Shown: positions 22,666-33,730, counted from the stretch's first letter. The stretch: 64,000 nt of DNA from Rhabdophis nuchalis (GCA_039707465.1 CM077643.1:318623919-318687918); one strand, 5' to 3'. Notes: generated by a model not told the origin, from the sequence alone. Numbers and translations are program-made.

Positions 22666-24271
22666 GGGAAAACCCCTTCTTCTGATTCGTGGGAAGCACC
22701 TTGCGTTTGTCTTTGTCCTCTACCAGGAACGGGTTCAAGGCTTCCCCGAACAGCGAGCTGCCCGAGAAGGGAGCAGAGGCTAGGCGTCACTTGTGGCGGA
22801 CATCCGCCTGCCATTGCTTCAGCCACAATAGTCGACGTGATGCAACCGATGACGCCATAGCTCGGGAGGCGAATCTGGCGGAGGCCAAGGTGGCGTCCGA
22901 GGTGAACTGCACCGCCGCTACCAGCTTCGCGATGTCCTGGTGCGCTCTCAGATCTGTGACTGGGGTGCGTTGCTGAAGATCTTGCAGCCACAGCAGACAA
23001 GGCCGGGTGAAGAAGGATGCTGTCGTGGAGGCCCGCACAGCCCACGCCGCTGCCTGGAACCCCCTCTGCAGGGTGAGGTCGGCTTTCCTTTCCTCCGGCT
23101 TCAGTACCTCTTCGGGTGCCCCAGGCATGTTGGCCGAAGTGTGGAGGGCGATGACCGGAGCGTCCACCTCAGGGACTGCGAGGAATTGTCCCAGGTCCTC
23201 CGATACGTTAAAGAACCTCCTGTCTGAGGCGGAAGGGCTTGGTCCCGACGTGGGGTTGGACCACTGGCGCTTCACCCGATCAATGAAAATCTTTGGCATG
23301 GGGATGGTTTCCGTCGGTGTGTCCTCGTCCTCAAATATGGTCTCCGCTGACACCATTGCAGTTCGCGGGACCGCTGGAGGGTTAGCGATGGCTGGAGACA
23401 TCTTGGATGCCGCCATGGTTTTCTGTAATAAAGATGTAAAAAGAGCCGAAGGAAAGAGGCCCGAGGAGGGCTTCTTTTCCGGTACCTTAATCTCATCGTC
23501 CGAGAGACCCATCTCTCTGATCTCGCCCTCCTCGGACTCTGATGAATCGCCCAGCTCCTCCTCACTGTGGTCCTCTGGAGTCAGTGGTGCTGCTGGTGGG
23601 AGCAGTGGGCTGGCAGTTGTCGCTGGAACTGGTTGGACCGATGTGCTCCTCTGCTGCCAGCCTGCCGAAACCCCCTGGGAGAAGGCCGCCGCTATAATCT
23701 CCTGGATGCTTGGTATCCCCAGGGGTTGCTGTGGGATGGGTGGGGCCGTAGAGGTCGATGGGATTGCCTCCTGGTGCGGCCTAGGCTGCAGGAACTCCCC
23801 TGCCATTGGGTCCAGGGTCAGGGCCTGCTGAGATGGTCCCCAAATGCCTGTAACATCGATGGGGAACAGAGGGTTGAGGGAGGCCCCCCCCCCCTGATGC
23901 TGTGCTGGGGACATCATTAGAGAGAGCTGCACCTGTGACTGGTGCGGCAGAGGCGAGGCCGGGATGGGTATCGCCCTGCTGGCTGCCTTGGAGTGAAGCC
24001 GGTCTAAGGTCTTCTCCTTCCTCTTCTCAAAGGCAGAGGAGGTGGAGCCGGATGGCTTCTTGGCCCTGTCCGACTTTTGGGAAGCCTTGCCTGATTTGGA
24101 TGTGGCCTTCCCCTTCCCCCGCGTTTTGGCCTGTGCCGATGAGGAGGGATCGGACTGTGGGCCCTGCTCCCCCTGGGGCTCTGTGCCTGAGGTGGGGGCT
24201 GGGAGAGGCCTCTGCTCCGCTGGTGCCAGTTGCTCCTTGGAGCTGGCCTCCGGAGCTGCTGGGGTAGCCAT
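22433..24271 (-). CDS. DIRS-A Gag-like ORF interrupted by one in-frame TGA
   Basis: This is the first ORF of the element and is presumed to be a nucleic-acid-binding structural protein. The N-terminal 494 codons (24271-22787) have a Lys/Ser/Ala-rich start (residues 45-80), an acidic patch near SEEELGDSSESEEGEI-like residues (about 235-255), and the conserved DIRS core with DRRFFNV, VPEVDAPV and a TLQRGFQAAAW-like run. After a TGA at 22787-22789 the same frame continues without a stop for 117 more codons to 22433. That extension has ASAPFSGSSLFGEALNPFL (the usual DIRS Gag follow-on) and an Arg/Gly/Phe-rich tail (SFRGGG, RGGG-like) likely to bind nucleic acid. The TGA is followed by CGC, not the CUA readthrough context, so mutation is more likely than programmed readthrough. 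With the extension the product would be about 612 residues. Confidence 0.85.
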
Positions 24272-24961
24272 CTGTCTGGGGCGATTGAAAATTCTGCAGG
24301 AAAAAAGCCCTTTAAAATGAGGCTTGGCTCGGCTTCGGCCTGGGTTCTCTTGCCGCTGTTTTTGGCCTTCAAAAATGGCGCTTTACTCTAGGCTCCGCCC
24401 CCTTGCTTCCTGTGGGAGCGGAAGAGGCGCGCTTTTTAAAACAAAGGGGAAAGAGGAAAAAAAAATGGCTTCTCCCTCCACGTGGCCGGCTCCTTTAAGG
24501 GACGGCTGAATCTCTCTGGGCTCGGCTGGGGCTGCCGGGTCGCTCCGCGGCAGTAAGGAAGAGAAAATTCAAAAAGTAAAACAAAAGGCAAGGAGGAGGC
24601 TAGCGAGCGCTCCGACTGCCACGGATCGCCGCTCAACCTAATAGGGAGCGGCGGAGCGCCCCCCCGGCGAAATCCCCGCAGCCGCTTTTACTCACTCCTT
24701 GGATGTCTTCAGCGCGGAAGAAGCGCGCTCCGGGTGAGTTCCTTTGGATCTTCTGCCCCTTTGGAATCCGGAGGGAGTCTTCCTGCCTGTTTGCCCTGCA
24801 AGGGCTTAAAGGCTCAGCTCTGAGGCGTGCTGCTCCAAGGGTAGCAGTCAATTGCTCTCAGGCCGTTTACTCCTTTCCTCTTTCCTTTCTTCAATTTCCT
24901 TTGCAAAATTACTTGGCAATCTAGCTGTAGGTTAAGACGCTGTTCCTCCTTCGAGGTCTGA
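24272..24961 (-). other. DIRS-A 5' untranslated leader
   Basis: About 690 bases lie between the terminal repeat and the Gag start. They are GC-rich near 24330-24660. No further ORF of note is seen. This is presumably the transcribed leader of the element. Confidence 0.6.
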
Positions 24962-25081
24962 GTCGAAACTGGGCTGGGCCCGGTGACGAGGGGCGGGGCT
25001 TAATTTTGCCCAGACTCAGACCTCCAATGAGAAGAGAGTCATCAACCCACACTAGACGCTGCCTCCCCCCACTATGGAAAA
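24962..25081. repeat. DIRS-A terminal repeat at the coding-5' end
   Basis: It is the reverse complement of 19071-19188, with no mismatch over the inner ~100 bases. It holds a GC box (ggggcgggg near 24990-24999) that could support promoter activity directed inward. It ends cccactatggaaaa. Confidence 0.93.
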
Positions 25082-25507
25082 TATCTTTATAGTACCAGTT
25101 TCGGGGGGTGGGGGGGGGGAATAGAAGCCAGAAAATAAGAGAGAAGAAGAAAAACAAATCCTTCTAAATTGACAGCAAAACTACTCTCTTTCAAATAATA
25201 CCTCTCTAGTGTTGAAAAACATTTTTACCGGCACCATCTTTTTATTCTTTAAATGTTTCACTTCTCTCTTACTGAGGATCTTATCAATTCCATCCAGTCA
25301 TGAACTTGGTCTTCTTTTTATTCTCCACCCTTCCTTTTTATATCTGTTTTGAATTTTTTTAAAAAATTCAACATTAAAGGTCCAGGAAAGTGGAAAAGAC
25401 CTCAGAAAGTATCAATATGAAGGACTTCAGCTTGAAATCCTCCAGAGTGGTTTGTAGTTGCTGTAGAGAATGTTTTCCCATTTCAGCACCTTTAAGATGG
25501 GTGGACA
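25082..25507. other. Unassigned sequence between DIRS-A and a hAT element
   Basis: Nothing is recognised, apart from a G-rich run near 25103-25120. Confidence 0.5.
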
Positions 25508-26655
25508 CAGTGGTGAAATTCAATTTTCCACCCTACCGGTTCTGTAAGCATGGCTTGGTGGGGCATGTGACTGAGTGGGTGTGGCCAACTTTACATCACT
25601 CATAGCAACCCACCAAGCCATGCCCATAGAACCTGCAGAAAAGTTTGCCCGGCTAAGTAGCGTTCAATCTGGCTGCTTCTCGCCTCCTTCTCATGTTTGC
25701 TCTGTGCGTATGAGCCCAAGGAAGAGGAGAGAAACAGCCACATTGAATACTGCAGCCGAACTTTTCTCTCTCCCTGCAGAGCTACCCAGAAGGCAGCCAC
25801 CGGCCACAGTCTGTCCCTTATGATCCCTCCCTTCCCTCCCGGGATCATACCTTAAAGACTGCAGCCAGCGCCTGTCTTCTGAGCATCTCAGCTGTGATGC
25901 CATCCCTCTGGCTGCTGCTATTGAGTTCATCCGTGAGCGGCACCGGCAGGCAATTGTGGTGCACAGCGGGAACAGGGTAGTGGAAACATGCATGCACCCC
26001 ATTGCTTGCCGGTGCCGCTCGCAGACGGACCTGAGCAGGAGAATGGCAGCAGCCAAGAGGATGATGTCACAGCCAAGATGCTCAGAAGGCAGCCAAAAAT
26101 GACTGCTAGCAGCTGGAGGCTTCTCGGCACAAAAGGTGGCTGAGCTTCAGCGTGTGTCCCCCCCCACCAAGGTGCAAAGGTAGGTGAGTGAGGCGGAGGC
26201 GAGCAGGCGGCAGCTCCAGGATATGGCCAGAGCCAGGGAATAGCGCAATACTCGACCTGGTCAAGGCGGACAGCAACTCCGGAGCCTTGGGGAATAATGC
26301 ATCCTTGAGCCCTGGGCCCTGACCCAAGGCGAAGGGTGAATGGGCAGCCTGCATTGCTTACCTTTGGTGAGCTGAGCAGGTGAGGCGAGGCGACTGGTGA
26401 GGTGATTAGCTGGGCTGCATGGAGAAGGCAACATATATAGGGCAGGGGTGGGTGGGCAGGGTGGCAGCCAGAAGGGGCAGATGGCGAGCAGCCAAAAGGG
26501 GCAAGTGAGCAGCCAGAAGCGGTGAGCGGCATGTGGGAGGCTGGCGGGGGTAGGCGGGGCCAACCAGGGGTGATTTTTACCGGATCGGAGAACCACTTCA
26601 AATGGTCACTACTGGTTTGCCCAATCTGGTCAGATCTGGTTGAATTTCGCCCCTG
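25508..26655. mobile_element. hAT-like element of the 'CAGTGGTGAAATTC' family
   Basis: The left end cagtggtgaaattcaa is mirrored by the right end ttgaatttcgcccctg, with subterminal ccggttctg / actggtttgcc phrases. Probable 8-base duplications are ggtggaca (25500-25507) and gatggacg (26656-26663), six of eight matched. The interior is GC-rich and contains imperfect repeats (ccagaagcggtgagc, ggggcaagtgagc) near 26430-26530. Long minus-strand frames have no recognised motif. Confidence 0.65.
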
Positions 26656-26663
26656 GATGGACG

Positions 26664-27300
26664 TCAAGACTCAGAATTCCCCAGCCAGCATACAAAGATG
26701 CTGAGGGTGACAAACACAACTATAGACAATCCTGAAAAAAATCTTACTACACTAGTATGAAGAAAGGGGTGTTTTTGCTCCCAAATGAAGCCACTGCCAC
26801 TGAAAAGGTTTGCTCCATGCTCCTGCCTTGAAGAACATTGCAATTTGATCAAAATTTCAATTTTGCTTCTGAAAATGATTAATCTCAGTATGAATATCCC
26901 GTTGAATTTGTCAATGCAGAAGGCCAAAGAAAGGAATGAGAAAGAAATAGTAATTCTGGATGCAATAATGTCACAAAAGTCTTAAAGTTTAGGATTAGCA
27001 TTAGCTAACTTTTGAAAGGGAAAAAAAGTAACAAGAAAGTATCAAGGGTTTTATTGATATCTACTGTTGAAATATGCAACAGTAAATACACAACAGGATT
27101 GCCATCTAAAGTGCACAGAAATCAATAGGATAAAATTAAGCTTCTGCGGAAGTCTCTTATTAACTTCAGTGAGACTTACATTCCAGGTGGCATAAAGTAG
27201 TATGCCAGAAATTTGGAAAAGTTATTAAAATAAAATATTAAGATTTCTTCAAAGAGAATGTGAAACCACTAATTCAAAAGATACAATAGCAACACATCCT
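26664..27300. other. Unassigned AT-rich sequence
   Basis: Nothing is recognised on either strand. Confidence 0.45.
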
Positions 27301-27495
27301 AAAGGGGCTTTTTCCAAAAGACAACTGGACTTTCTTGCTTACTTTTTTCTTTAAAAATGTTTCGCTTCTCATCCAAGAAGCTTCTTCAGTTAGAACTGAA
27401 GAAGCGCCTTGGATGAGAAGCGAAACATTTTCAGTCCAGTTGCTTTTTGGAAAAAAGCACCATTGGGACCACCATGACCTGGATGATTGAGAATT
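27301..27495. mobile_element. Palindromic repeat with hammerhead-like motif (Penelope-associated type)
   Basis: Outer arms (tttttccaaaagacaactgga near 27310-27330 and tccagttgctttttggaaaa near 27435-27455) and inner arms (aatgtttcgcttctcatcc... at 27357-27391 and ...ggatgagaagcgaaacatt at 27394-27429) form a long hairpin. The GGATGAG-AAG-CGAAAC layout resembles a hammerhead core with one changed position. The same phrase occurs at 33100-33135. An origin from head-to-head terminal repeats of a Penelope-like element is an inference. Confidence 0.5.
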
Positions 27496-29159
27496 TCTCA
27501 TAGACATTTGCAATAGCAAGACAGAATTTTTAGAACCTTCCCAAAGGCAAAAAGCAACTTTAAAAACTCAATATTCCAAGAATAGCTATGTTTTATTTGG
27601 CAAGATGGGGCAAAACAAATGGTCTGCTAACTGCAATTCCTGTGGCCATTCAAAAAATTGGAAGCGATGTGTTTTCTCCTCCAAATTACTATAATAAGAT
27701 AGGAAATGCCTTTGGCCTATTATATGATCCTGCGTCTATAGCTGAACTGAAAATAAATGTGGAATCTAAAATAATGCTACAGTCAATGAGTTGTATTAAA
27801 TGATGTTAGTCCATTAGTAAAACCTGCTTCTGTAGGGATTCCCATTCCACCTGCATCTTAGAAATATTCTGGAATAATCGGGAACCGTCAGAAATACATT
27901 TCCGCAGCATAGAAGATACCAGAAACACAAATGGAATAAGGATACAGATAAACAAAGTATACCCAAAGTATACAGACAGATGAATGGGATTCTGGGATGA
28001 AGTGAAGGACTAATTATTTGTCCACTGGGATAGCTTTGGAAATGTTTATTAAGATACAAATCATTATTCTCTAGGCTGATGCAGCTTCAAACCAAGCTCA
28101 GATCTCCCACAGAGCAGACAATAAATAGACCTGATTAATACTGCAGACAATGAGCAAGAAATCCTAGCCAGTAGCCATAAATTTGGAGATTATTCTGAAT
28201 GCCTGAAACATGTGAAATAATAGGGAACTGCATTTGCATCTGCAAAGAATGTTAGCCTGCACAGTGGGGAAACTCTGAAGGTCCCAAATTGGAGAGGTGG
28301 ACATCTGGGTCAAACCAAACATGAGGGTATTATTTTAGAAACTGAACCTCTTTCATTGGCCCTTGGGCTTGCTTAGGAAATTTGCTGTATTAAATACTCA
28401 GCTCCCACCAGCCATCGCCAAAGGACAAGAACAGAAGCATCCAAAGCAATCCATGGTAATGTCAACATGCAAATGCCACAGCCTTATATTTATGTCTTAA
28501 TGAGTGACACAAGTATGCAAGTTCCCCCTTATAACCCACCCTCATAGGCAGCCATGGGCCAGAATGTGTAAGGGCAACACATCGTTTTGACCGCATCCAT
28601 GTCATTTCTGGCCCCATCCATCAGTACCATGAAGTACTTGAGACAGGGCATTATACAAACCAGAGCTCTGGGCAGGGAAGATCAGCTTAGTTTGACCTGT
28701 ATATAAATGCCATCACAATATTCATTCTATTATGGCCTTGAAGAACTGACCTCTTTCCTTCTTTTTCTTCTGCTTCACATCCCTTATGCATCTTTCTCTT
28801 TTAATTAATGCAAGTTGCTCAGGGAGAAATCAGTCTGAAAAGCAGGGGAGCGGGCGGTGGGAAGGAAATGCAGCAAATTAAAAAAAACAAAAAAAACAAG
28901 AGAAACTGCAGGCAAGTTCTACATTGACCACTCAAACTGAGTAAGGCAATCAGCATATTTTTTCTCTGCTTCAGTGCCAAACCTGAATATGATAAGAAAA
29001 CTAATGAGCCAGCTCTACTAAGCAAAACTGGTTACAAATGAGAGATGCATATGGATGCACACCAGTGTGTCTGCATACTAGATTTATAATGTATAATGTT
29101 CTTGTACAGTTAAAATCCAAATTCTCTTTGAAGACCTTTTTATATCACCTAACTTTATT
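27496..29159. other. Unassigned sequence, possibly unique genomic DNA
   Basis: About 1.7 kb without a recognised repeat or gene. Base composition is more balanced than the flanking repeats. Confidence 0.45.
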
Positions 29160-29490
29160 TTGGTGTTGGAGTGCAAGGAGATCAAGCCAGTCAATCCTAA
29201 ACGAAATCACTCCTGTCCTTTGGAAGGAACAGATACTGAAGTTGAAGCTCAAATACTTTGGCCACCTAATGAAAAGAGACGAATGATTGGAAAAGGCCCT
29301 GATGTCGGGAAAGAATGAAGGGGAAGGCAGAGGATAAGATGGTTAGATAGTGTCATCAATGCAATGGACATGAGTTTGGGCAGAGTCTGGATGACAGTAG
29401 AGGAGTGGAGACGCTGGTATATTATAGTTCATGGGGTCCCAAGAAGTTGGACTTGACTTAGCAGCTGAACAAGTTTTATTTGTACACAGC
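29160..29490 (+). pseudogene. BovB (RTE clade) LINE 3' end
   Basis: The frame near 29160-29286 gives SQSILNEITP and LKLKYFGHLMKR, and after a stop the other phrases of the BovB C-terminus appear (RGRQRIRWLDSV, AMDMSLGRVW, VHGVPRSW). This is the well-known end of the RTE-BovB ORF, which supplies the enzyme that mobilises Sauria-type SINEs. Internal stops and a missing 5' part mark it as dead. BovB is abundant in squamates. Confidence 0.88.
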
Positions 29491-30429
29491 CATGTGTACA
29501 AGTGAAACCTGGGTTAACACAGCCAAGCTTAATCCCAGACCTGCTTACCTTCATTAAAAGCAAACAGCGGCACATTTATAATAAGGCAAGCATGCAATGT
29601 TTATCCACCTCCTATTCGTAGTAACTATCCTTATTTAACAGACTGCTGGTAAATGCCAAGGATGAACACTCTCCTTGTCCATTATACTAATCAGTTCATA
29701 CTATGAGATTGCTGCAGCTCCTAAAGCCAGCCTCAGTGCATGGACAAAAATATCAAATTGTTAGGAATGATTGAAGCTAGATAAACCTATTTACTTCTTA
29801 TCCTCTAAATTTGGAGTTTATTTTTTTATTTTTTTCAGTGAAAACAGAACAGAAATGCTTAATGGAAGAGATTATCATAGGAATAACACTTTCATACTTG
29901 AAGTTTCCCTTCTCTGAATTGCTTCTATCTACTTTTTCAGTCCTCGGGAGATGCATTCTTAAGTCACCTTCCTTCCTTTTCGTGTTAACAAGCAGCAGCT
30001 ATGCAGGGGGAAGGGGCTGTATGTGTGTCTTTTAATGCTCCCAATTCATCAAGTCAGGAAAAGTACAATGGTTTTCACCAAGAACATGATCCTTAATGCC
30101 TCAGGGGATATAAGGCCACATTAAACTTGTCCAATTATTAATAATTCAGGGCAGCCTCCTTTGTGAATGACAGGGGCATCTCTCTTGGCACACCGGTCTA
30201 ACTAAAAGAAGAGGCATAGCAAACAAACAACTAACAGCATTCCAAAAATCCCAGGGCTCCGATCGCCCTGAAGTGCTACAATTATTCTTGTCCTCCCATT
30301 CTTTGCAATGTATTGTGTCAGTGATCACCGACTTTACAAAAGTTCCACATTTTCTTGTTTGCTGAGAATCTGTGACATTGAAGAGAATTCCTGGGCATGT
30401 TTTGCAGCTTGTAGACTGCCTATAGTGCA
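29491..30429. other. Unassigned sequence, possibly unique genomic DNA
   Basis: Nothing is recognised on either strand. Confidence 0.45.
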
Positions 30430-32510
30430 AGTTTATTTACTCAAGGGCACACCTCATTGCCCTGCGGGAGTCCCCCCTCTCGCAGGCTTGGCCCCCCTCT
30501 TTATCGAGGGCCTACTTCAAGGACGGACTAATTAGTAAAGAGAAGTGTACACATCATAGATTGAAGGGTTTTTTAATCAAACATATAATTCAGCTTTTAG
30601 GGGGTTCCAGGGTGGAGGGCGGGATTAGGCAGTCTAGGGCTTGGAATAGGGCCAGGCCAGTTGGTGGTGACAGGAGTGAAGGGGGGGAGTCCAATACGGG
30701 AGGGGGAATAAGGGTCGACTGTACAGAGAATTGTTCGATCAGAACGGTCGTAGGGAGGGGTAGGGGCGATGGGAGACAGAAAGGCCATCACCGGGTGGAG
30801 GCACGTGGCCGTTGGTTACAGGCGGTCACGCGCACCAACCCCCTGGGCTTCCCCCCGCGATCTAGGTGGTCCGGGTTCACAGAGCCAGGGCCCGCGGTTG
30901 ATGTTATGCAACGCCAGGTCCGTGGTCAACAAAGCCCCCCTCATTAACGACATAGTGTCGGAGGGGGAGCCGGACCTGGCCGGGATTACGGAGACCTGGC
31001 TGGGCCATGAGGGAGGACTTCCGCTTGTGGACATGTGCCCGCCAGGTTACCGTGCGTTTCATCAACCCCGGGCGCTAGGCAGGGGTGGGGGGGTGGCGGT
31101 TGTTGTTAGGGAAGGTCTTGAGCCGAAAGAGACCACTGTACCACAGACTACCGGTTGTGAGACCCTCTGCGTGAAGTGGGGCCCAGGAAGGCAGTTGGGC
31201 GTGCTGGTTATATACCTGGCTCCCCGCTATGTATCAGCAGCCCTGCCTGAGCTCCTTGAGACGATCGCTGCAGTGGCAGTGGAGACCCCCAGACTGGTAG
31301 TCATGGGGGACTTCAATCTGCCATCGCTGGGCGGATCGTCCGAGGCAGCTCAGAAGTTCATGGCCTCCATGATGGCCATGGACCTGACCCAAGTAATTCA
31401 GGGTCCCACTCACGCGGGAGGACACAAGCTGGATTTGATTTTTGTCTCTGGTCAGTGGACGAGTGATCTGGGTGTAGGGGATTTAGCCATTGTGCCCATG
31501 TCATGGTCAGATCACCGCGGGGAGGCGGAACCAGAGATTCCTAGGTGGTTCCGCCCCAGGCACCTGATGGATCCCGAAAGGTTCCAGACGGAGCTTGGGC
31601 CATTACCTGTGACCCTGACCCACGCCCCGACTGAGGACCTGGTGGCTGCATGGAGTACTGCGGCCACCGGGGCCTTGGACCGGGTCGGGCCCTTGCAGCC
31701 TCTCATGCGGCGCCGAGTCACCCAGGCCCCTTGGTTTACTGAGGAGCTGAGGGTGATGAAACACCGCAAGCGACGCCTAGAGAGTAGATGGAGGTCTACA
31801 CGGTCCAAATCTGACCGAACACAGGCAAGAGCCCAGTTGAGGACTTACCTTGTGGCGATAAGGGTGGACAAATGTCATTACTATGCCACTCTTATTGCGT
31901 CCGCAGATAACCGCCCTGCCGCCCTGTTCGGGGTGACGCGCTCCCTCCTTCAACAGAGGCCACGGGAAGCCCCGTTGCAGGGCAGAGCAGAGGAATTTGG
32001 AGAGTATCTGCAGGATAAAATCGCTCAGATCCGGAGCGAATTGGCCTCCACCGAAAGTGGTCTGGAGGGATTAACGGATGCAGGTCTTGAGATACCATTA
32101 TGGGAGGAGTTTGACTCTGTTACTTCCGACGATATGGACAGGTTGCGTAGGCGACTGCGAGCCACCACATGTTTATTGGACCCATGTCCCTCCTGGCTTG
32201 TACTGGCATCCTGGGAGGTTACACGAGGCTGGCTCCAGGAACTTGTGAATGCTTCCCTGAGTGAGGGGTTCTTGCTGGCCTCCCTTAAAGAGGTGGTGGT
32301 GAGGCCCCTCCTCAAGAAGCCTTCCCTGGACCCAGCATTGTTAGTAAATTATCGTCCGGTCTCCAACCTTCACTTTTTGGCGAAGGTTGTAGAGAGTGTG
32401 GTGGCGCAACAGTTTCCTCGCCACCTGGAAGAAATTGATTATCTGGACCCACACCAGTCCGGCTTCCGGCCTGGACACAGCACCGAGACGGCATTGGTCG
32501 CGTTGGTGGA
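30430..32510 (+). pseudogene. L2-like LINE, 3'-truncated, with endonuclease deletion
   Basis: It starts within the N-terminal leader shared with the copies at 45024 and 50899 (cgggagtcccccctctcgcagg at 30464-30485). The main frame from 30769 encodes an APE-type endonuclease ([35 protein letters not shown]) and the start of the RT ([23 protein letters not shown]). Directly after SWSDH, 13 residues present in both other copies are missing, without changing the frame. The endonuclease is probably inactive. Frame changes also occur in the leader before 30769. The element is cut at about 32510, where Tc1-like sequence begins, so RT motifs A-C are absent. Confidence 0.92.
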
Positions 32511-32745
32511 AGCTATCCTCTCTGTGGCATGGAAGCTATCAGCGTGTGGCACTGCTGAGGTGTTATAGAAGACCAGGATGCTTGAATAGCAGCCTTCAGC
32601 TCTTCTGCATTGTTCGGTCTCATGGCTCTCATCTTTCTCTTGGCAATGCCCCACAGATTCTCTATGGGGTTCAGGTCAGGCGAGTTTGCTGGCCAATCAA
32701 GCAAGTAATCCCACGGTCATTGAACCAGGTTTTGGTGTTATCATG
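32511..32745 (-). pseudogene. Tc1-like transposase C-terminal fragment
   Basis: On the minus strand it reads NTKTWFNDRGIT, then (after a frameshift) LDWPANSPDLNPIENLWGI, followed by AMRPNNAEEL and a CHTLIASMPQR end. The PDLNPIENLW block is the signature of Tc1 transposases and contains the third residue of the DDE triad region. Only about 75 codons survive. It abuts the broken L2 on one side and a CR1 scrap on the other. Confidence 0.9.
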
Positions 32746-32815
32746 TCACCCCTACTCCTTCTTTTCATTAAACCACACATACCCAATTCTTGCAATTGTT
32801 CTTTGTGTATTTTAT
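32738..32815 (-). mobile_element. CR1 3' coding scrap
   Basis: tatcatgtcacccctactccttcttttcattaaacca on the plus strand matches the equivalent segment of the CR1 at 37470-37530 (minus-strand coding, region GDMI...LMKRR). It is a short remnant. Confidence 0.7.
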
Positions 32816-32837
32816 TCTTCAATAAAAATATCTCACT

Positions 32838-32960
32838 ATTAATAGTATCACAGAGATTAGCGCTGGAAGGGTCCATTTGGATCAATGAATTCAACCCCTA
32901 GTTGAATGTAGGAATCTTAAGTGTTACCTTCCCTAACAGCAGTCTCTCCAGAGCCTGCAT
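32838..32960 (-). mobile_element. CR1 3' terminal fragment
   Basis: atcacagagattagcgctggaagggtccatttgg...ttcaacccc is a decayed form of the conserved CR1 3' end (ttggaaggaacctt...agtccaacccc), as seen intact at 37150-37200. Confidence 0.6.
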
Positions 32961-33064
32961 GAACATAATCAGAGACAAAAACACAACTAACATCCTGGTA
33001 ACTGGTTTCACAATCAAACTTCTTATGCTTAAAAAAGAGTTTGGAAACTGTCTTCTTGCATCAA

Positions 33065-33330
33065 AGGTACTTTTTTCAAGAGGCAACTGGTTTTTCTTTG
33101 AAGACATTTCACTTCTCATCCAAGAAGCTTCTTCAGCTCTGGCTGCATGGTGGGGAATGGAAGGATTTATATTCCTTGCAGACAATTTGCCCATTTGCAT
33201 TCTTTTAGAGAGTCACTGAAGCCATTTGGAGGTTTGTGTGTGTCATTAAGGTCACCTGAGTAATGCAAATGGGCGTGGAGCCTTCTTGGAAGGATTGTGT
33301 TGTAGACTGGAGATAGATGATGTCATATCT
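33065..33330 (-). mobile_element. Repeat carrying the GGATGAGAAG-GAAA motif
   Basis: ttttttcaagaggcaactgg and gacatttcacttctcatccaagaagcttcttcag on the plus strand match the hairpin element at 27301-27495. It then continues into tcactgaagccatttggagg and gtgttgtagactggagatagatgatgtc. No coding capacity is seen. The class is probably Penelope-associated, but this is unproven. Confidence 0.45.
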
Positions 33331-33409
33331 TGTAATTTAAATCCATATCTTGTCTTACCCTTGAGATGACAGAAAAGCTTTCTTTGCGATACATGTTCAA
33401 GTAGCATAG

Positions 33410-33730
33410 TTGAAGAGTGCAATCACTCAGTGCCGTTAATTTTCTCTCCTCAGGCCCAAGTGTATCAAGCGCCTCAATTTTTCCCTGTAGCATTTAGCTT
33501 ATGAGTCCCCTGATCACCCTTGTTGACCTTTTCAGAACCCATTTCATTTTACATCAATTATTCCTGGAATATGATGTCCAGAATTAAGCAAAATATGCAT
33601 TCTAGATGCAACCAATGCCAATTAGTCATTTGGAACCTATTCTTCCTAGATGGAAGTTTAAAATTGTATTAGCCAATTTTATAGCTATTTCAGAATCACC
33701 TCAGAGATTAAAACTCCTAGATGGTTTTCA
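33410..33730 (-). mobile_element. Old CR1/L3-like 3' fragment
   Basis: Phrases such as gatcacccttgttgacc, gatgtccagaattaagc and agattaaaactcctagatgg follow the order of the CR1 3' region (compare 37550-37810) with heavy divergence. Confidence 0.4.

Larger units (their letters stand above)
19040..25081 (-). mobile_element. Near-complete DIRS-type tyrosine-recombinase retrotransposon (DIRS-A)
   Basis: This is a retrotransposon that replicates by reverse transcription and integrates by a tyrosine recombinase via a circular intermediate. Coding runs on the minus strand in the order Gag-like, RT/RNase H, recombinase. The termini are inverted repeats (19071-19188 and 24962-25081), identical over at least 100 bases. 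The coding-3' end (19040-19070) carries an extra ~30 bases not present at the other end, as described for Dictyostelium DIRS-1. An internal complementary region (19346-19455) contains sequence complementary to both ends, joined, as needed to template circle formation. There is no target duplication, as expected for the class. The three main ORFs are open except for one TGA in the Gag frame. I am confident of the class; activity is not shown. Confidence 0.95.

Noticed and set aside
23007..23831. A 274-codon plus-strand ORF opposite the DIRS-A Gag
   Set aside because: It is antisense to the Gag frame and shows no motif; composition follows the Gag codons.
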